DNA of 64,000 nt from Rosellinia necatrix (taxonomy: Eukaryota > Ascomycota > Sordariomycetes > Xylariales > Xylariaceae), in NCBI GenBank assembly GCA_021209875.1, contig JAGYVD010000011.1, forward strand, positions 124,001 to 188,000, read 5' to 3'. Positions 27,368-38,405 of the stretch are shown piece after piece (the stretch's first letter is position 1; every line of letters starts with the position of its first letter). The notes under the pieces were generated by a model. That model worked only from the letters and a program-made list of their open reading frames with translations. It ran no database searches and was not told the origin of the DNA. The position numbers were made by a program, and so were the translations under genes.

Positions 27368-30300
27368 ATTTATAAATTATTTAATTTCTTTTTAAAATAT
27401 TAAAATTATTTTTTAAAATATTTTTTATTAATTAATTTTAAAATAGTTTTTACTGCAAAAGCTAAAAATAATTAAAAACAAACTAAAACTTTAGCACGTT
27501 AAAAAATAACTTGGTTTTATATAACGTTTAAATTTTTTAATAATTTTTTAATAAAACTTTTAATAATATATATACAACTAAATATATTTATTTTAGTTTT
27601 AAAAAACCTGTTATAATATAATTTATTATAAAATCTAAAAATAAAACTAATATTAGCGCTTAAAAACTATTAATAAAAATAGCTTTAGAATTTTATTTAT
27701 AAATTTAAAACGCTAAATTTAAAAAAGCATTATATAAAAAAACAAGCAAAATTTTTTTTACAGCTGTTAGTTTATTAAGAATAATAATTTATAAGCTTAG
27801 GTCTTAAAATTAACAAACTATCTTTTTATAAAAATTAATTATAAAAAAAATGTTTTAATTTTATTAAACTATAAAAACTCATTAATTTTAAAATATTTAT
27901 TAATTTAGCTTATATATTTTTTATTACTGCTGTTTTATTTAATAAAATAAAACTTTAAATATATATATTAATAATATTGAAATAAATAATAATAAACTCT
28001 TATTTTTTATATTATATATTATAAAATAAACAAAAATTATTTATAAATAAGCTAAAAAATTTAAAAGGTATATAATTTAATTAAATAAAAAATTAAAAAA
28101 AACTTAAAAAAAACTTGAAAACTAAACTATAAAATTAAAAATAATTTAAAGCTATTTTATTTACTTATAAAAAAATTATATTAAAGCTTAATAAAAATTA
28201 AACAAGCTATATTAAGCTGTTTTTGAGAAACTTTTTATGTTTAAACTAAAAAAAAGTTTTAATAATGCCGCTATAAACTATATTATAATTAAAATTAAAT
28301 TAATAACTAAAAAATAAAACTATTCATAAAATTTTTTGTTTAAATTAAATTAATAAATAATAGATTTATTTAATTAAATATAAAATATATTTCTTTGCAA
28401 AGTGGTTAAAAATCTTTTTATAAATTTATTAAAATTTTAATAAATAAATTTCATACGAATACTATAAAAATCAAGTTAATTTTAAAGTTTAATATTAAAA
28501 TATAATATATTATTTAAAAATTAATACAGATAAGTTTATAAATAACTTTGTAAAATAAATAATATTAAATCTTATTTTATTAAAAAGCTTTAAAAGCCTG
28601 ATTTTTATTTATTAAACAAATATTTTAATATAATTATAATATTTAAAAACTTAATATAATATTTATATAATATTTATAAAAATAAAAACGTTTTTAAAAA
28701 ATAAAAGCTGATTATAAAACATTAAATTTTAATAAATATTTTTATTTAAATTTATTTAATTTAAAACAGATTTTATAAAAGTTATTAAAAAAACATGTTT
28801 TAATAAAGCTTAATAAAAAAAGAATTTAAAAATAAATTGTTGTTATAACTTGTAATTAAAAAATTTTTAAATATTTTAAAAATTAGTAGATTTTAACATA
28901 TATATAAAATACTATATATAAAGAGCTTATGATTTATTAATTAATAATTAAAAGCGCATTAACGTGTATAAAACAAAAAACTATTAAAAACACGTTTTAT
29001 ATCTAATATAATTATATTTTTATAACGCCTGTGAGAAAATAGATAATTATTTTATTTATATTATTAATAATAAATTAAAATTAAACGTTTAAATTATTAA
29101 CTAAAAAATAAAACTGCTGATTATAAAACATAAATATTTTTATTACAAATAAAAAAATATATTATAAAAATTATTTTGTAAAACTTTTTAATTAAATATA
29201 ATATAACACTTGCGTTAACATTATCATGAATAAATATAAATTAACTTTTATTATAATATTAAAAAAAATACTTTTAATATTAATACAAAAACAAAGTAAT
29301 TTTAAAATAAATAAACTTTTTTTTAAAGCTAGTATTATTATTTATAAATAAAAAAAAGATAATAAACTTTTATTATATATATGTACTTTATATAATAACA
29401 GATTATTTTTAATAAGTTATAACGTATTTAAAAATATAAAAGCAGGTATATATATATACATAAACGTATTTTTTGTTAAAAAACTAATAAAACTATTTAA
29501 TTTATTAATTATAAATAAGTTTAAACAATAAATAATTATTAAATATAATAAAAAGTTAGATTAAAAAATAAATATAGCATTATAATTAATTTTAAAATAT
29601 ATAATAAAACTTTTAAAAATATTTTTATTAATATATTAAATATAAACTATAAAGTTATAATTAAAAAAAATGTTTAAACAATATTATATATTATTAAATA
29701 TAAAATAATATATTTTAGTGTTTTTTAACTTATTAAAAATTATAAATATAATTATATATTAATCATAAATAAAACAAAAATTTAGTTATAATATTTAAAA
29801 AATTAAAAAAACCCCGATTAATAAAACTATAACATTATATTTAATAAAAGAAAAAAAACATATTAGAAAAAAAATGCTATAGCAAATACTTTTAAAAATA
29901 TACTGCTAAAAAAAAAAAACGACCCGGCGTAAAATTATTTAAAAAAAACCAAAAGAAATTTGAAAAAACTATTTTTTTAATATTAAAAATAAAACCGATT
30001 TTAAAAAGAATTAACAAAAAATGTTATTGTTATAAAAATTTAATATTAACAGATTTTATTATATAAAAAAAACTAGTAAAAGCTGGCATAAAAAAAGATT
30101 TAATATTTAAATCGATATTTTTTTTATTATTTTGTTTATAACTTTAATAAAAAAAATTAAAGCGCTAATAAAATATAAATTATTAGTATTTATTTAATCA
30201 ATAAAATAATAAATAAAAAAAATAAACAAATTAAAATAAAAAATAAAAATAAGCTAAAATAAAAAGCGTTAAAACTTAATTTTTTTAAAATATTATAACT

Positions 30301-30627
30301 TTTTGAATATATTTAACAAAAAAAAATCAGATGATTTATTTTTTTACTAACTATATATAGATTATAAAAGAGATTTTATAAAAAACAAATTAGCTAAAAA
30401 TTTAAACCATAGTTTTTTATATAATATATTATTTAATAAATTAAAAACTATGCAAAAATATTTAATTAATAACTTTTAAAAAGTTTTATTAAATTTAATA
30501 ATATGTTATATATGTTATTTATACTGTTTATAAAAAACTAATAAAAACTGCGTTCTTATATAAATTATTAAAAATTAAACAAAATTATAAAAAAAAACCG
30601 GTATTTTTTATTATTTATTAAAAAAAC

Positions 30628-30680
30628 CCTGTTTTATATTTTACAGGCGAAAATTTTTATAAAAATTCCTATAAAACAGG
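30628..30680. other. Inverted repeat conserved in both A copies
   Basis: Arms CCTGTTTTATA (30628-30638) and TATAAAACAGG (30670-30680) pair perfectly over 11 bases around a 31-base spacer. In A' the matching site (57603-57655) has arms CTTGTTTTAT and ATAAAACAAG, still complementary although one C-G pair has become T-A. Its role, if any, is unknown. Confidence 0.55.
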
Positions 30681-31789
30681 CTTTTTATTATATTTATATA
30701 TATAAAAATAATAAAAATCTAACTATTTTTTATATAAAATATAGTTATTTAAATTAATAAACGGTTTATTTATATTTTAAAAATATATTAATAATATATT
30801 ATTTAATTTTTTAAATCATTTTTATAATATATATATAAACAATATATTTATTGATATAAACGATTTAAAAACATATAAAACTTAAATAAAAAAGTGTTGT
30901 AAAAGCTATATAATCTTAGCTTAGAAGCTAGTTTAAAAAAATTAAAGTTTTATATATAATAAATTAAGTTTTTAAATTATTTTATTAATATTAAAAATAT
31001 ATAAGTTGATTTAATAAAATTTAACGCTATAATAAATTCAAAACTTATTATTATAATAAAAACATATTATTTTTTAAAAATTTTATAACTTTTATTAAAA
31101 GTTTATTAACTAATATAATTATATTATAATGATTATAAATCGTTTAATATAAAATAATAAAGCATTTAATTAAATAAATGATTATAATAAAGCTTTTTAT
31201 GTATTAAAAAAAACTTTAATAGCAGCTTTTTTATTAAAACATTATTAATATAAGCTGTTTATAAAAGTTAAAACTAATTTGTTTAACAAAGTTGCAGAAA
31301 AAGTGTTATTATAAGTATATTAAAATAAATAATATTTTATAGCTTATTATTTAAAAATATTATATAATACTAAATTAAATTATAATATTTTTAATAAAAA
31401 ATGCTAGCTGGAATTATAACATTAAAAAAATAAAAACTAAAATTAATAAATAATTAAAAAAAACATTTTTTATAATTATAAATTATTAAATATTAAAACA
31501 TTTTGATATAAAATAATATTTAAACCAAAAATAAGTTAAATAAACTAAACTATTTTTAAAATATAACTTTTTAATTAGTTTCTGTTTTAAAAAAAAATGT
31601 AATAGCTAACGTTTTATTATACAAATAAAAAAACTTAATAATATAAAAAACTAAAAAAAACAACATAAAAATATTTAATAATTTTTTAATTTATTACTAG
31701 CAAAATAAAACTAATATTTTTATAAACAAAAAAATGTTAAGTTTTTATACTAGCTGTAAAAAAAAAAATTAAAAAATTAATTAGTTTTT

Positions 31790-32059
31790 TGTGATGACTG
31801 CAATAGCGGCAATTGGAACGAAGCCCAACTATACCTATGTATTGGGAAGAAAAACTAAGGTTTAGAAAAGAAGAGAACTACATACAGGGCCGACGGCCAG
31901 AATTCCTACTTATACATACTACTGGCCATTCACTACATGACTGGCCTACCGCATTCACCACCTCGTACTTGTACCCACTTAGCCGGGGAACCAATCAGGG
32001 GCCGCCAGGCCGCTTATTCATCCAGCCAATCAGGGCCCTCATGGCTGTGGGCCATGACA
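31790..32059. mobile_element. Unmutated 270 bp insertion L, LTR-like
   Basis: A sharply bounded island of roughly balanced base composition inside element A. It reads TGTGATGACTG...GGCCATGACA, so it has TG...CA ends, and TTTTT flanks both sides (31785-31789 and 32060-32064). The second A copy near 56500 reads straight through this point without it, which proves an insertion. It carries two CCAATCAGGG boxes on the plus strand (about 31989 and 32024) and a terminal hairpin (TCATGGC/GCCATGA). An 85-codon frame (31813-32070) crosses it but begins at TTG, ends in the flank and shows no recognisable domain, so I do not call a gene. It is most likely a recent solo LTR of a family not otherwise present here. 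Confidence 0.7.
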
Positions 32060-33191
32060 TTTTTAACTAGACGATAAAATATTAAAAAGCAAGCAAAAAA
32101 ATTTTAAAATAAAAATTTATTAATAAAAAGCTAAAAAAATTAAAAATAATAACTTTTGATAATTTAAAAACAGATTAATAATAATATATGAAAAGCTGGG
32201 AGTTTTTAATTATTTTTATTTAAAAACTAAGCTTATTTAAAAAATTTATAATTATATGTTTATTATTTATATAAATAAACATAAAAGTAAAAAACTATTA
32301 TTAAAAAAATACTAATAGTTTAAACTAGGTAATAGTTATAATATATATATAATAAATTATATAAAATACTAACTAGAAAAAATATTTTGTAATAAAACCC
32401 TGGGGTTTTTAAAACTATGATTAATTTTTAACTATATAAAGGAATATTTAATAATAAATTTTAAATAAATGCTTAAAAATAAGCACAGGTATAATAACGC
32501 GTTAATTATATTAAACCGTTTAAAAAAAAAATATAAACAATTTTTTATATAATACAAGCTATAATAATTAATATAGCAAAAATATATTATAAACGCTTAT
32601 TTAAAATGTTTAATATATTTATAATTATAACATTAAATAAAAACTATAATTTATTTTTGTTTTTATTAACAAATTATATAAATTAATAAGTATAAAATAT
32701 ATATTAGCTTTTATAAAATATTATAAAACTGTTAAACAAATAAAAATAATAAATAAATATTTTAATTAATAATTAAAGCTTTATATTAATTATTATTAAA
32801 ATAATTAATTAAAACACATATTAGCAATAAATTATATTTAAATATTATTATTTTATATGTTTATAAAACTATTATTTTATAAAATAAATATAAAATTTTA
32901 GTATTTTTTAATTTTAACTAAAAAAATAAAACCGCTGTAAAAAAACTAAAAAAACTAGTAGTTAAAAAAAAACATTTAAAACAAAAGCGTAAAATAAAGC
33001 ATTAAAAATAGTTTATTTTATAAGCCAAGCTAAAAATATTTAAAATAAACGTAAACGTAAATAATTAAACAAATTAACTATAAATAATAAAACTTTAATT
33101 TTAATATAAAAAAATATATATTAATATTAAAAAAAAATAATTATAAAAAACACACCGGCCGTTTAATAAACTAAACTATTTTATAATATAA

Positions 33192-33395
33192 TAAGAAGAT
33201 TGGTATGAGGGTAGAAAGATGCTTCTATTAATTCCTCTGCTAGGTGGGGAATTCTAGTAAGTCTAGAATTAACCCCTGCAGGGGTGGCCGTGGGCCACCT
33301 GTTGCCAGCCGTAGCCTGTGCAACCTATCTAATCTAATCTAATAATACACGAGCCGTTGGCTGGATTGATACGGGCCCCTTCGGGGACTCTATTA
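33192..33395 (+). mobile_element. Short GC-rich element K1, probable solo LTR
   Basis: 204 bp flanked by TATAA on both sides (33187-33191 and 33396-33400). The empty site in A' (near 43935) reads CATAA once. The start TAAGAAGATTGG and end CTCTATTA are RIP-altered versions of the K3 ends (TAGTAAGG...GGTGTCA). The interior keeps its GC: hairpins AATTCTAG/CTAGAATT (33250-33270), CCCCTGCAGGGG (33273-33284), GGTGGCC/GGCCACC with loop GTG (33283-33299) and CCCC/GGGG with loop TTC (33376-33386). TATCTAATCTAATCTA lies at about 33327-33342. There is no coding potential. Confidence 0.7.
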
Positions 33396-34074
33396 TATAA
33401 TAAAAGTTTAAAATAATTAATAAAAATAAAAACATATTTATTTTAAAAATACTATTTAATTAAAAGTTAATAAATTAATATAATGCCGACTAATTATAAT
33501 TATATTTAAATAACTTATTATTAAAATAAAGCGCTAAAAACTTAAACAAAACACTAGTTAAACCGTAAAAAAAGAAAAAATTTGTTATAAAAAAAATTAA
33601 AGCTTTAAAAATATATTATAAAAAGCTATAAAATTAAGTTCATTAAAAAAGTTAGAATATTAACAACAAATAATATTTAGCACAAAACTTAAAAAATAAT
33701 ACAGAATTATTAAAAAAATTTTATAATATAAATCTAAATGCAGCAAAACTTTTAATAAAATTAAATAATTAATTATAAGCTGCAAAAAAAAACAAGTTTG
33801 GTATAATATAGAAAAATAATAATAAAACTATATAAAAAAATATAATAAAATAAAAACAAAAGCAAATATAAATTATAATAAACGTAAAAAAAATAATGTA
33901 ATATAAAAAAACTTATATAATAATTTAATAATATAAAAGCTTAAAAAATATTATATAAATAAATATTTAAAGCAATTTTTTTTAATTAAAAAATATTATA
34001 TAAAAGTTATAAGTTTAAAACCCGGATATATTTTATAAATAAAATATTTTTTTTAAAAAAAACGTAGTTATAAA

Positions 34075-34312
34075 TAGGTGGTCTTTTTTATAGCATATAT
34101 AACACGCGCAGGATATCTGTACACTTGTTGCCAACTAGTGCGCATAAACCAGCTGTAACGTATAGACTAGACATACTTTACATCTACACTTAGCCAGAAT
34201 TCTAGTAGGCTAATTCCTCCTATTTACTCTTTCCTTTTTTATCTATAGATTTTTTGTACAATATATCACTTATTGGTGGAGCCTTAACTTCTTATTTATA
34301 ACTGGTGCAACA
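34075..34312 (-). repeat. Right LTR of element A (A2)
   Basis: Minus-strand start TGTTGCACCAGTT is intact, and the far end is AT-converted (GACCACCTAT). The best preserved part is the U-shaped middle around CCAGCTG and TAGCCAGAATTCTAG. It ends about 40 bases before LTR C2. Confidence 0.85.
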
Positions 34313-34351
34313 ACAAGAAATTAATTAATAAATTAACAAATTTAAAAAATA

Positions 34352-34597
34352 TATAACAGCAGTATAAAATAGTTTAATAATTCAGCTAGAAATTTTCATA
34401 TTAAAAATCTTTCAAGCAAAAAATATATATATATAAAATATAGTTTTAATGCTGTATTTACAAGCGTTACGCGCATGAAATAAAAACAACTTTAAAAATC
34501 GTTTTTACTACGTAATTAATATATATAAATACCTATAGTTTACTATAGTAAACAAAAGCTTTTTAATAAATTCAATTATTTATGCTAAAAATTGCCA
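34352..34597 (+). repeat. LTR C2
   Basis: Second copy of LTR C. Its similarity to C1 ends at TTGCCA (34597). The block CAAGCGTTACGCGCATG is preserved, while the C1 hairpin is destroyed here. It lies between A2 and solo LTR B2. Confidence 0.65.
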
Positions 34598-34779
34598 AAG
34601 TATTACCACCCTTTTAGTAATAAATAAATCTTTCTACAGATTAATCCACACATCTGTTAAATTAAAACTATATAATATTTAAATAACATATATTTTTACG
34701 GCATAAAAAGAACTCTTAGTTGAATAATAAATAAATATTTATTATAAAAGCAGGTATAACTAATAAAAAAAAAAGCTGA

Positions 34780-35062
34780 TGTTAAAGTTTTAATAATTAA
34801 TTATAAACTATAGCTCTTATAAAACATGTTTAGCTTTTATAAAAAAATATATAGTTATTACGCAAAAATAAAATATATATTATTTTATTATTAAGCTCGT
34901 TTATACGCTAGCAGAATTTTTATATTTACATGCAAAGAATTTGCTACATACAAAAGTTTTTATATAAAATAATCAAACGTAATAAACATTATATAATGAA
35001 AAGTTGTTTTTTATTTCACATGTAAACAGTACATGCATTACATATATAAAGCCTCTTCAACA
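34780..35062 (+). mobile_element. Solo LTR, family B, copy B2
   Basis: Aligns with B1 and B3 from TGTTAAAG to GCCTCTTCAACA but is about 30 bases shorter through an internal deletion in the CATATG-rich part. The first half is heavily AT-converted, and the second half (from TACGCTAGCAGAA) is clear. No matching flanking duplication was found. Confidence 0.7.
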
Positions 35063-36682
35063 ATAACCAAATTTTTTTAATATGTTTATTTAAACTATAT
35101 ATTTCATATATTTATATGTTTAAATTTTGTAATATTTTTTAATATTTATGCATTGTTAAATAAAATATTTAAACATTTTTTAAATTAAGGATTTAAAGTT
35201 TTTTTAAGTTTAAAACAAAACTTTTATAAAGCTGTGTTAAAATTATTATTTTTTAACTATATAGCTTATAATAATAACTTTAGTTTTTGTTATATAAGTT
35301 ATAATTATATTTTATTTAATAACTTTTAGAAATATGATAATTTTAAATAAAAATATAATATGTCTATAACAAAAATGTTTAATTTTTGTATAGTCGATAG
35401 ATAATATATTCTTTATAATTAATAAAGTTTAAACTATTAAATTTTTATTATTATACATAATTTTAAACCACTTTATATAAGAGAAATAATAAATTATTTC
35501 TTTGCTGGTTTTATATAATTTAACCTTAAATTTGATCAATATTTAACAAGGATATATTGGGGTCCTGTATGGTGATCTAGTGAAAAGTAGCGAAGTACAG
35601 GTAGAAGGAAGGACTGGCTATGCCAGCCAGCCGAAGGCTGGCTAGAAATAGCCAGTGGGCTACCCTTATCTAATCTATTGCGGGTCGGCTAGGCCCTGCG
35701 GGCCTAGCCTAGCCGGCCTAGCCTATCCTAGGGTGGGTCCTCTGGACACCCCCTACCTGTCTGTATTAATATTTTAATAATAATATAATTATAAATGTTA
35801 TATTTAATGGTAAGATAATTATTATATGAAATATTAAACCGTTTTTGTTTAATATCACTTGGTTCTTTCTGTTAAAACTTATTTTTTATATTTCCATAGC
35901 GTTTTATATAAAAATAATATTTCACTGTTTAAACGTTATTATTTAAATTAAATTAACCTCTTATTCATTCCATTTATTAATTATATTAATAAGATTATTT
36001 TTTTTCGTATAGTTATACACTATTTTAATCCTTAAAATGTAAAGAATTTCTTTTTATTTTTTACGCTTATAACGTTTTTTAATTTCTTAATAATTTCTTT
36101 GGGGCTTACAAACCTTCATAAAATAATATATGAGCTGAAATATATGAAAATTAATAAAACATAATTAATTTAATAATATTTTGAAAAGTTATTCATAATA
36201 TTCTATCTATATTCAATATGATGTTTTGATTTAAACATTAAAAATTAATCTTGTCTGCAAAAGAAAATAAATTATAACATTTAATAAATCAAATTATAAA
36301 AACATTATTTTTTAGATCTTGAAAATATAATAAATAATTAAAACTCTAGGTTTAGATATTTTTTCCTATTAAGCAAGCTTTTAAAATTGTATTTAAATAA
36401 AGCTTTTTATTAATATAATGTTAAGAAATATTATATTTATTATTAAGTTTTTTTTAAAGCTAAATAATATTTTTTCAATAATTGCTTTCTTTTTTGCTAA
36501 AACAAAAACTTGAGGTTGAAAAGCTTTTTATTATTCATTAAATATCTTATTTTATCATCGTTAATTAATATATTATCAAGAAACACATAACTTTTTAAAT
36601 TTAAGCGTAAAAAGTATTTTTTAATTATTGACAATTTCCTTTATCAAATTAACTTAATTATTATAGAAATTTCATTAAAATT
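35063..36682. other. AT-rich sequence around K2, no gene seen
   Basis: Mixed A- and T-rich sequence, slightly less extreme than the element interiors. It is interrupted by K2 (35544-35768) and ends where H' begins. No repeat partner was found elsewhere in the window and no open frame is worth reporting. Confidence 0.4.
35544..35768 (+). mobile_element. Short GC-rich element K2, probable solo LTR
   Basis: 225 bp flanked by ATATT on both sides (35539-35543 and 35769-35773). The ends TAACAAGGATA and CTGTATTA match K1 and K3 after allowing C/T and G/A changes. The interior is packed with perfect stems: CTGGCTA/TAGCCAG (35614-35655) enclosing AGCCAGCC/GGCTGGCT with loop GAA (35625-35643), and GGCTAGGCCC/GGGCCTAGCC with loop TGC (35687-35709). 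CTTATCTAATCTA lies at about 35665-35677. It aligns with K3 at the 5' end (GGGGT, GTATGGT/GTGTGGT, AAAGT). Non-coding. Confidence 0.7.
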
Positions 36683-37004
36683 TGTTGCAGAAGAACAGAT
36701 AACATATATAAGAACAATAGAATTAAAGCCAAGTGATTAGTGCAGGCAAGTTAATTTAAGCTTATAATAGTAATCTTTTTTTGTTAAGTTCTATTATATA
36801 GAAATAATCGGACTAGCCGGGTTATATATACAGCTTAGAAAAGATGATATTTGTTATATTTTAGAATTAGTTTGTCTAAATAAGTTTGGCTTATATAAGC
36901 TTGACTATTAATTTGAACAGCAGTTAATTTAGTTTTAAAGCTTGTTATAATATTTGAAATATAATTACCAGCTTTTTTTTAAAATTATTTATTTTATTAT
37001 AATA
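36683..37004 (-). repeat. LTR of element H' (H1)
   Basis: Plus-strand reading starts TGTTGCAGAAG. The far end is AT-converted (TTATTATAATA where H2 begins TGTCAGGATG on the other strand). GCTTATATAAGC lies at 36889-36900. It aligns in reverse complement with 44630-44950 and 52743-53063. Confidence 0.8.
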
Positions 37005-37020
37005 TATGTTTTAGATTTAG

Positions 37021-37128
37021 TGCTACAGAAAAGGATGGGGACTAACTGGTTAGTTGGCTGTTCAGGTATTACAGGCTAATTAAGGCCACTTATTTCTGTT
37101 TTGTTCCTACCCCTGGCATACTATAGCA
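37021..37128. repeat. Left terminal repeat of J
   Basis: 108 bp, nearly identical to 37460-37567. The differences are mostly transitions. Shared landmarks are AAAAGGATGGGGAC, CTGTTCAGGTATTA and AAGGCCACTTATTTCTG. Confidence 0.85.
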
Positions 37129-37354
37129 TATACCGGGCTTAGAAAATACTTTTTAATAACTTTATTAGTTGGCAGGTTATTTTCTATAGTTTTACTGCCG
37201 CGGACTAATTTTTTGCAGGCTTTATTGCTATAACTAAACTTTTAGCCTTTTATTATAAAAATAAGTCTTATTGCTAAGCTGTTTAAACTTACTGCTGGCC
37301 TGTCCAGGTTTATTAAAGTTTTATTGCTAGCTTATAGAATATTTTTTCTGTTTT

Positions 37355-37440
37355 ATACGACCGGGATTTAAACCTACTACTTAAAAATTATTTAGTTATA
37401 GCTTATATAAGCGGTAGCTAGGCCTATACGTCCGATCACA
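37355..37440 (-). ncRNA. Degenerate tRNA-like segment inside J
   Basis: On the minus strand a near-consensus pol III B box, GGTTTAAATCC (37364-37374; consensus GGTTCGAANCC with the CG changed to TA), lies downstream of an A-box-like GGCCTAGCT (37416-37426) at tRNA-like spacing. The T stem pairs only in part and no convincing acceptor stem or anticodon loop can be drawn, so this is not a working tRNA gene. GCTTATATAAGC (37401-37412) lies between the two boxes. It is either a captured tRNA, a SINE fragment or a degraded internal promoter. Confidence 0.5.
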
Positions 37441-37459
37441 TGTATTTTACTATATTATT

Positions 37460-37567
37460 TGCTATAGAAAAGGATGGGGACAAACTGCTTAGTTAGCTGT
37501 TCAGGTATTATAGGCTCAGTAAGGCCACTTATTTCTGTTTTATTCCTACCCCTTGCATACAGTAGTA
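37460..37567. repeat. Right terminal repeat of J
   Basis: Second 108 bp terminal repeat. It begins TGCTATAG and ends AGTAGTA, followed at once by the TTTAG duplication. Confidence 0.85.
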
Positions 37568-38189
37568 TTTAGCTAATAAAAATTTAATTTATAAAATAAA
37601 TTTAGATTATTGCTTTATATAGTTTTATATATAAAAAATAAATAATAATTTTTATAATTAATTTAAATAATTATTTTTAAAAGTTTTATAATAAGAAAGT
37701 TTTTTTTAAAACAAAAAATTGTTATTTAAACTACTCAGTTCTATAAAAAAAAAACATACTTTTTGGAAAAAGTAATGAATAAATTCTTTTATCAAAATAG
37801 TATAAATATTTTATAAATAAATAATATCTTAGCTTTTTCTTTCATTTTTTCATTAATCAATTAATTTATCTATAATTTTTTTAAATCGCTAGCATTATAG
37901 CGCGCGTTAACTTTAAGCTCACAGCTGTGTTTTTAATAATTTTTAAATAATTGTTAAAATTATTTTTTTATATAAAGAAGTTTCTTTATTAAATATATGT
38001 TGCAGCAAGGAGTTTCATATATAATTAATTGTGTTAATTAATGTAAATAAGATTAAAAAATTTTTTATGTTTAATTTTTTAAGCCACCGTTTTATTTCTT
38101 TTATAAATAATTTTTAAAAATTGTTCAAATTTTTTATATTACCATTAAAAAACTAACTTTCTTTTAAAATCATTATTTTTATATTATTA

Positions 38190-38405
38190 TTATTATTGTT
38201 GCTCTATCTGCTGCTGCTGTTATTAATCCTGCTGCTGTTTTATTTTTATGTGATTTATTTTTTTGTTTTTTTTTGTTTTATTGCTGTTATAACTACTGCT
38301 GCTGCTAAAAAATCAAATTTAATGGCCGTTTTTTTGGCTATTAATTCTGCTTTTAAAAAAGCTGTTAAGATAATAATAATTCCTGTTATTAATAAAACGC
38401 GAGGT
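38190..38405. repeat. GCT-unit tract with a frame shared by H and H'
   Basis: GCT/TGC units followed by a stretch that stays open on the plus strand (38196-38462) and reads ITTAAAKK and INKT. The matching region of H on the minus strand (about 51850-52000) gives TTAAAKK, FKKA-like LKKA and INKT in the same frame. The surrounding peptide is Leu/Ile/Phe low complexity, so this may be shared ancestry of DNA rather than selection on protein. I do not call a gene. Confidence 0.35.

Larger units (their letters stand above)
27129..34312 (-). mobile_element. Full-length LTR retrotransposon A, carrying L and K1
   Basis: Direct LTRs at 27129-27367 and 34075-34312. Without the nested L and K1 the element is about 6.7 kb. 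The outer flanks ATAGA and ACAAG differ only by transitions and could be a mutated target-site duplication, but that is weak. The strong evidence is a second copy in opposite orientation (A', 43026-60498) that matches the interior from the right LTR at 34074 down to about 28100, interrupted only by other elements. The interior is A-rich on the plus strand with no surviving domains. Strand here is by LTR orientation (TGTTGCACC on the minus strand). Confidence 0.8.
19283..34597 (+). mobile_element. Probable LTR retrotransposon C, carrying G1 and A
   Basis: Two repeats of about 246 bp in the same orientation (C1 19283-19529, C2 34352-34597) lie 15 kb apart. Subtracting nested element A and solo LTR G1 leaves about 7.9 kb, the right size for one element. 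A would have inserted some 40 bases before the right LTR. I could not find a clean target-site duplication, and the exact LTR start is uncertain because C1 reads CGTTACAG where C2 reads TATAACAG. Two unrelated solo LTRs remain possible. Confidence 0.5.
37021..37567. mobile_element. Complete miniature LTR element J (TRIM-like)
   Basis: Two 108 bp direct repeats (37021-37128 and 37460-37567) with inverted ends TGCTAC...GTAGCA (RIP-altered to TATAGCA and TAGTA) flank a 331 bp interior. TTTAG stands on both sides (37016-37020 and 37568-37572). Element H reads through the same site without J, near its 52742 end, confirming an insertion. At 547 bp it has no room for gag-pol, so it matches terminal-repeat retrotransposons in miniature, which depend on another element's proteins. 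It is largely spared from AT conversion. The interior carries a degenerate tRNA-like module on the minus strand. Confidence 0.8.

Noticed and set aside
31813..32070. 85-codon open frame as a gene
   Set aside because: It starts at TTG, its stop lies in the AT flank outside the inserted unit, it matches no family I know, and the host island is an LTR-like insertion with an empty paralogous site. Openness follows from the higher GC.
37355..37440. Functional tRNA gene
   Set aside because: The acceptor stem does not pair, the T stem is mismatched and no anticodon arm can be assigned. Kept only as tRNA-like.
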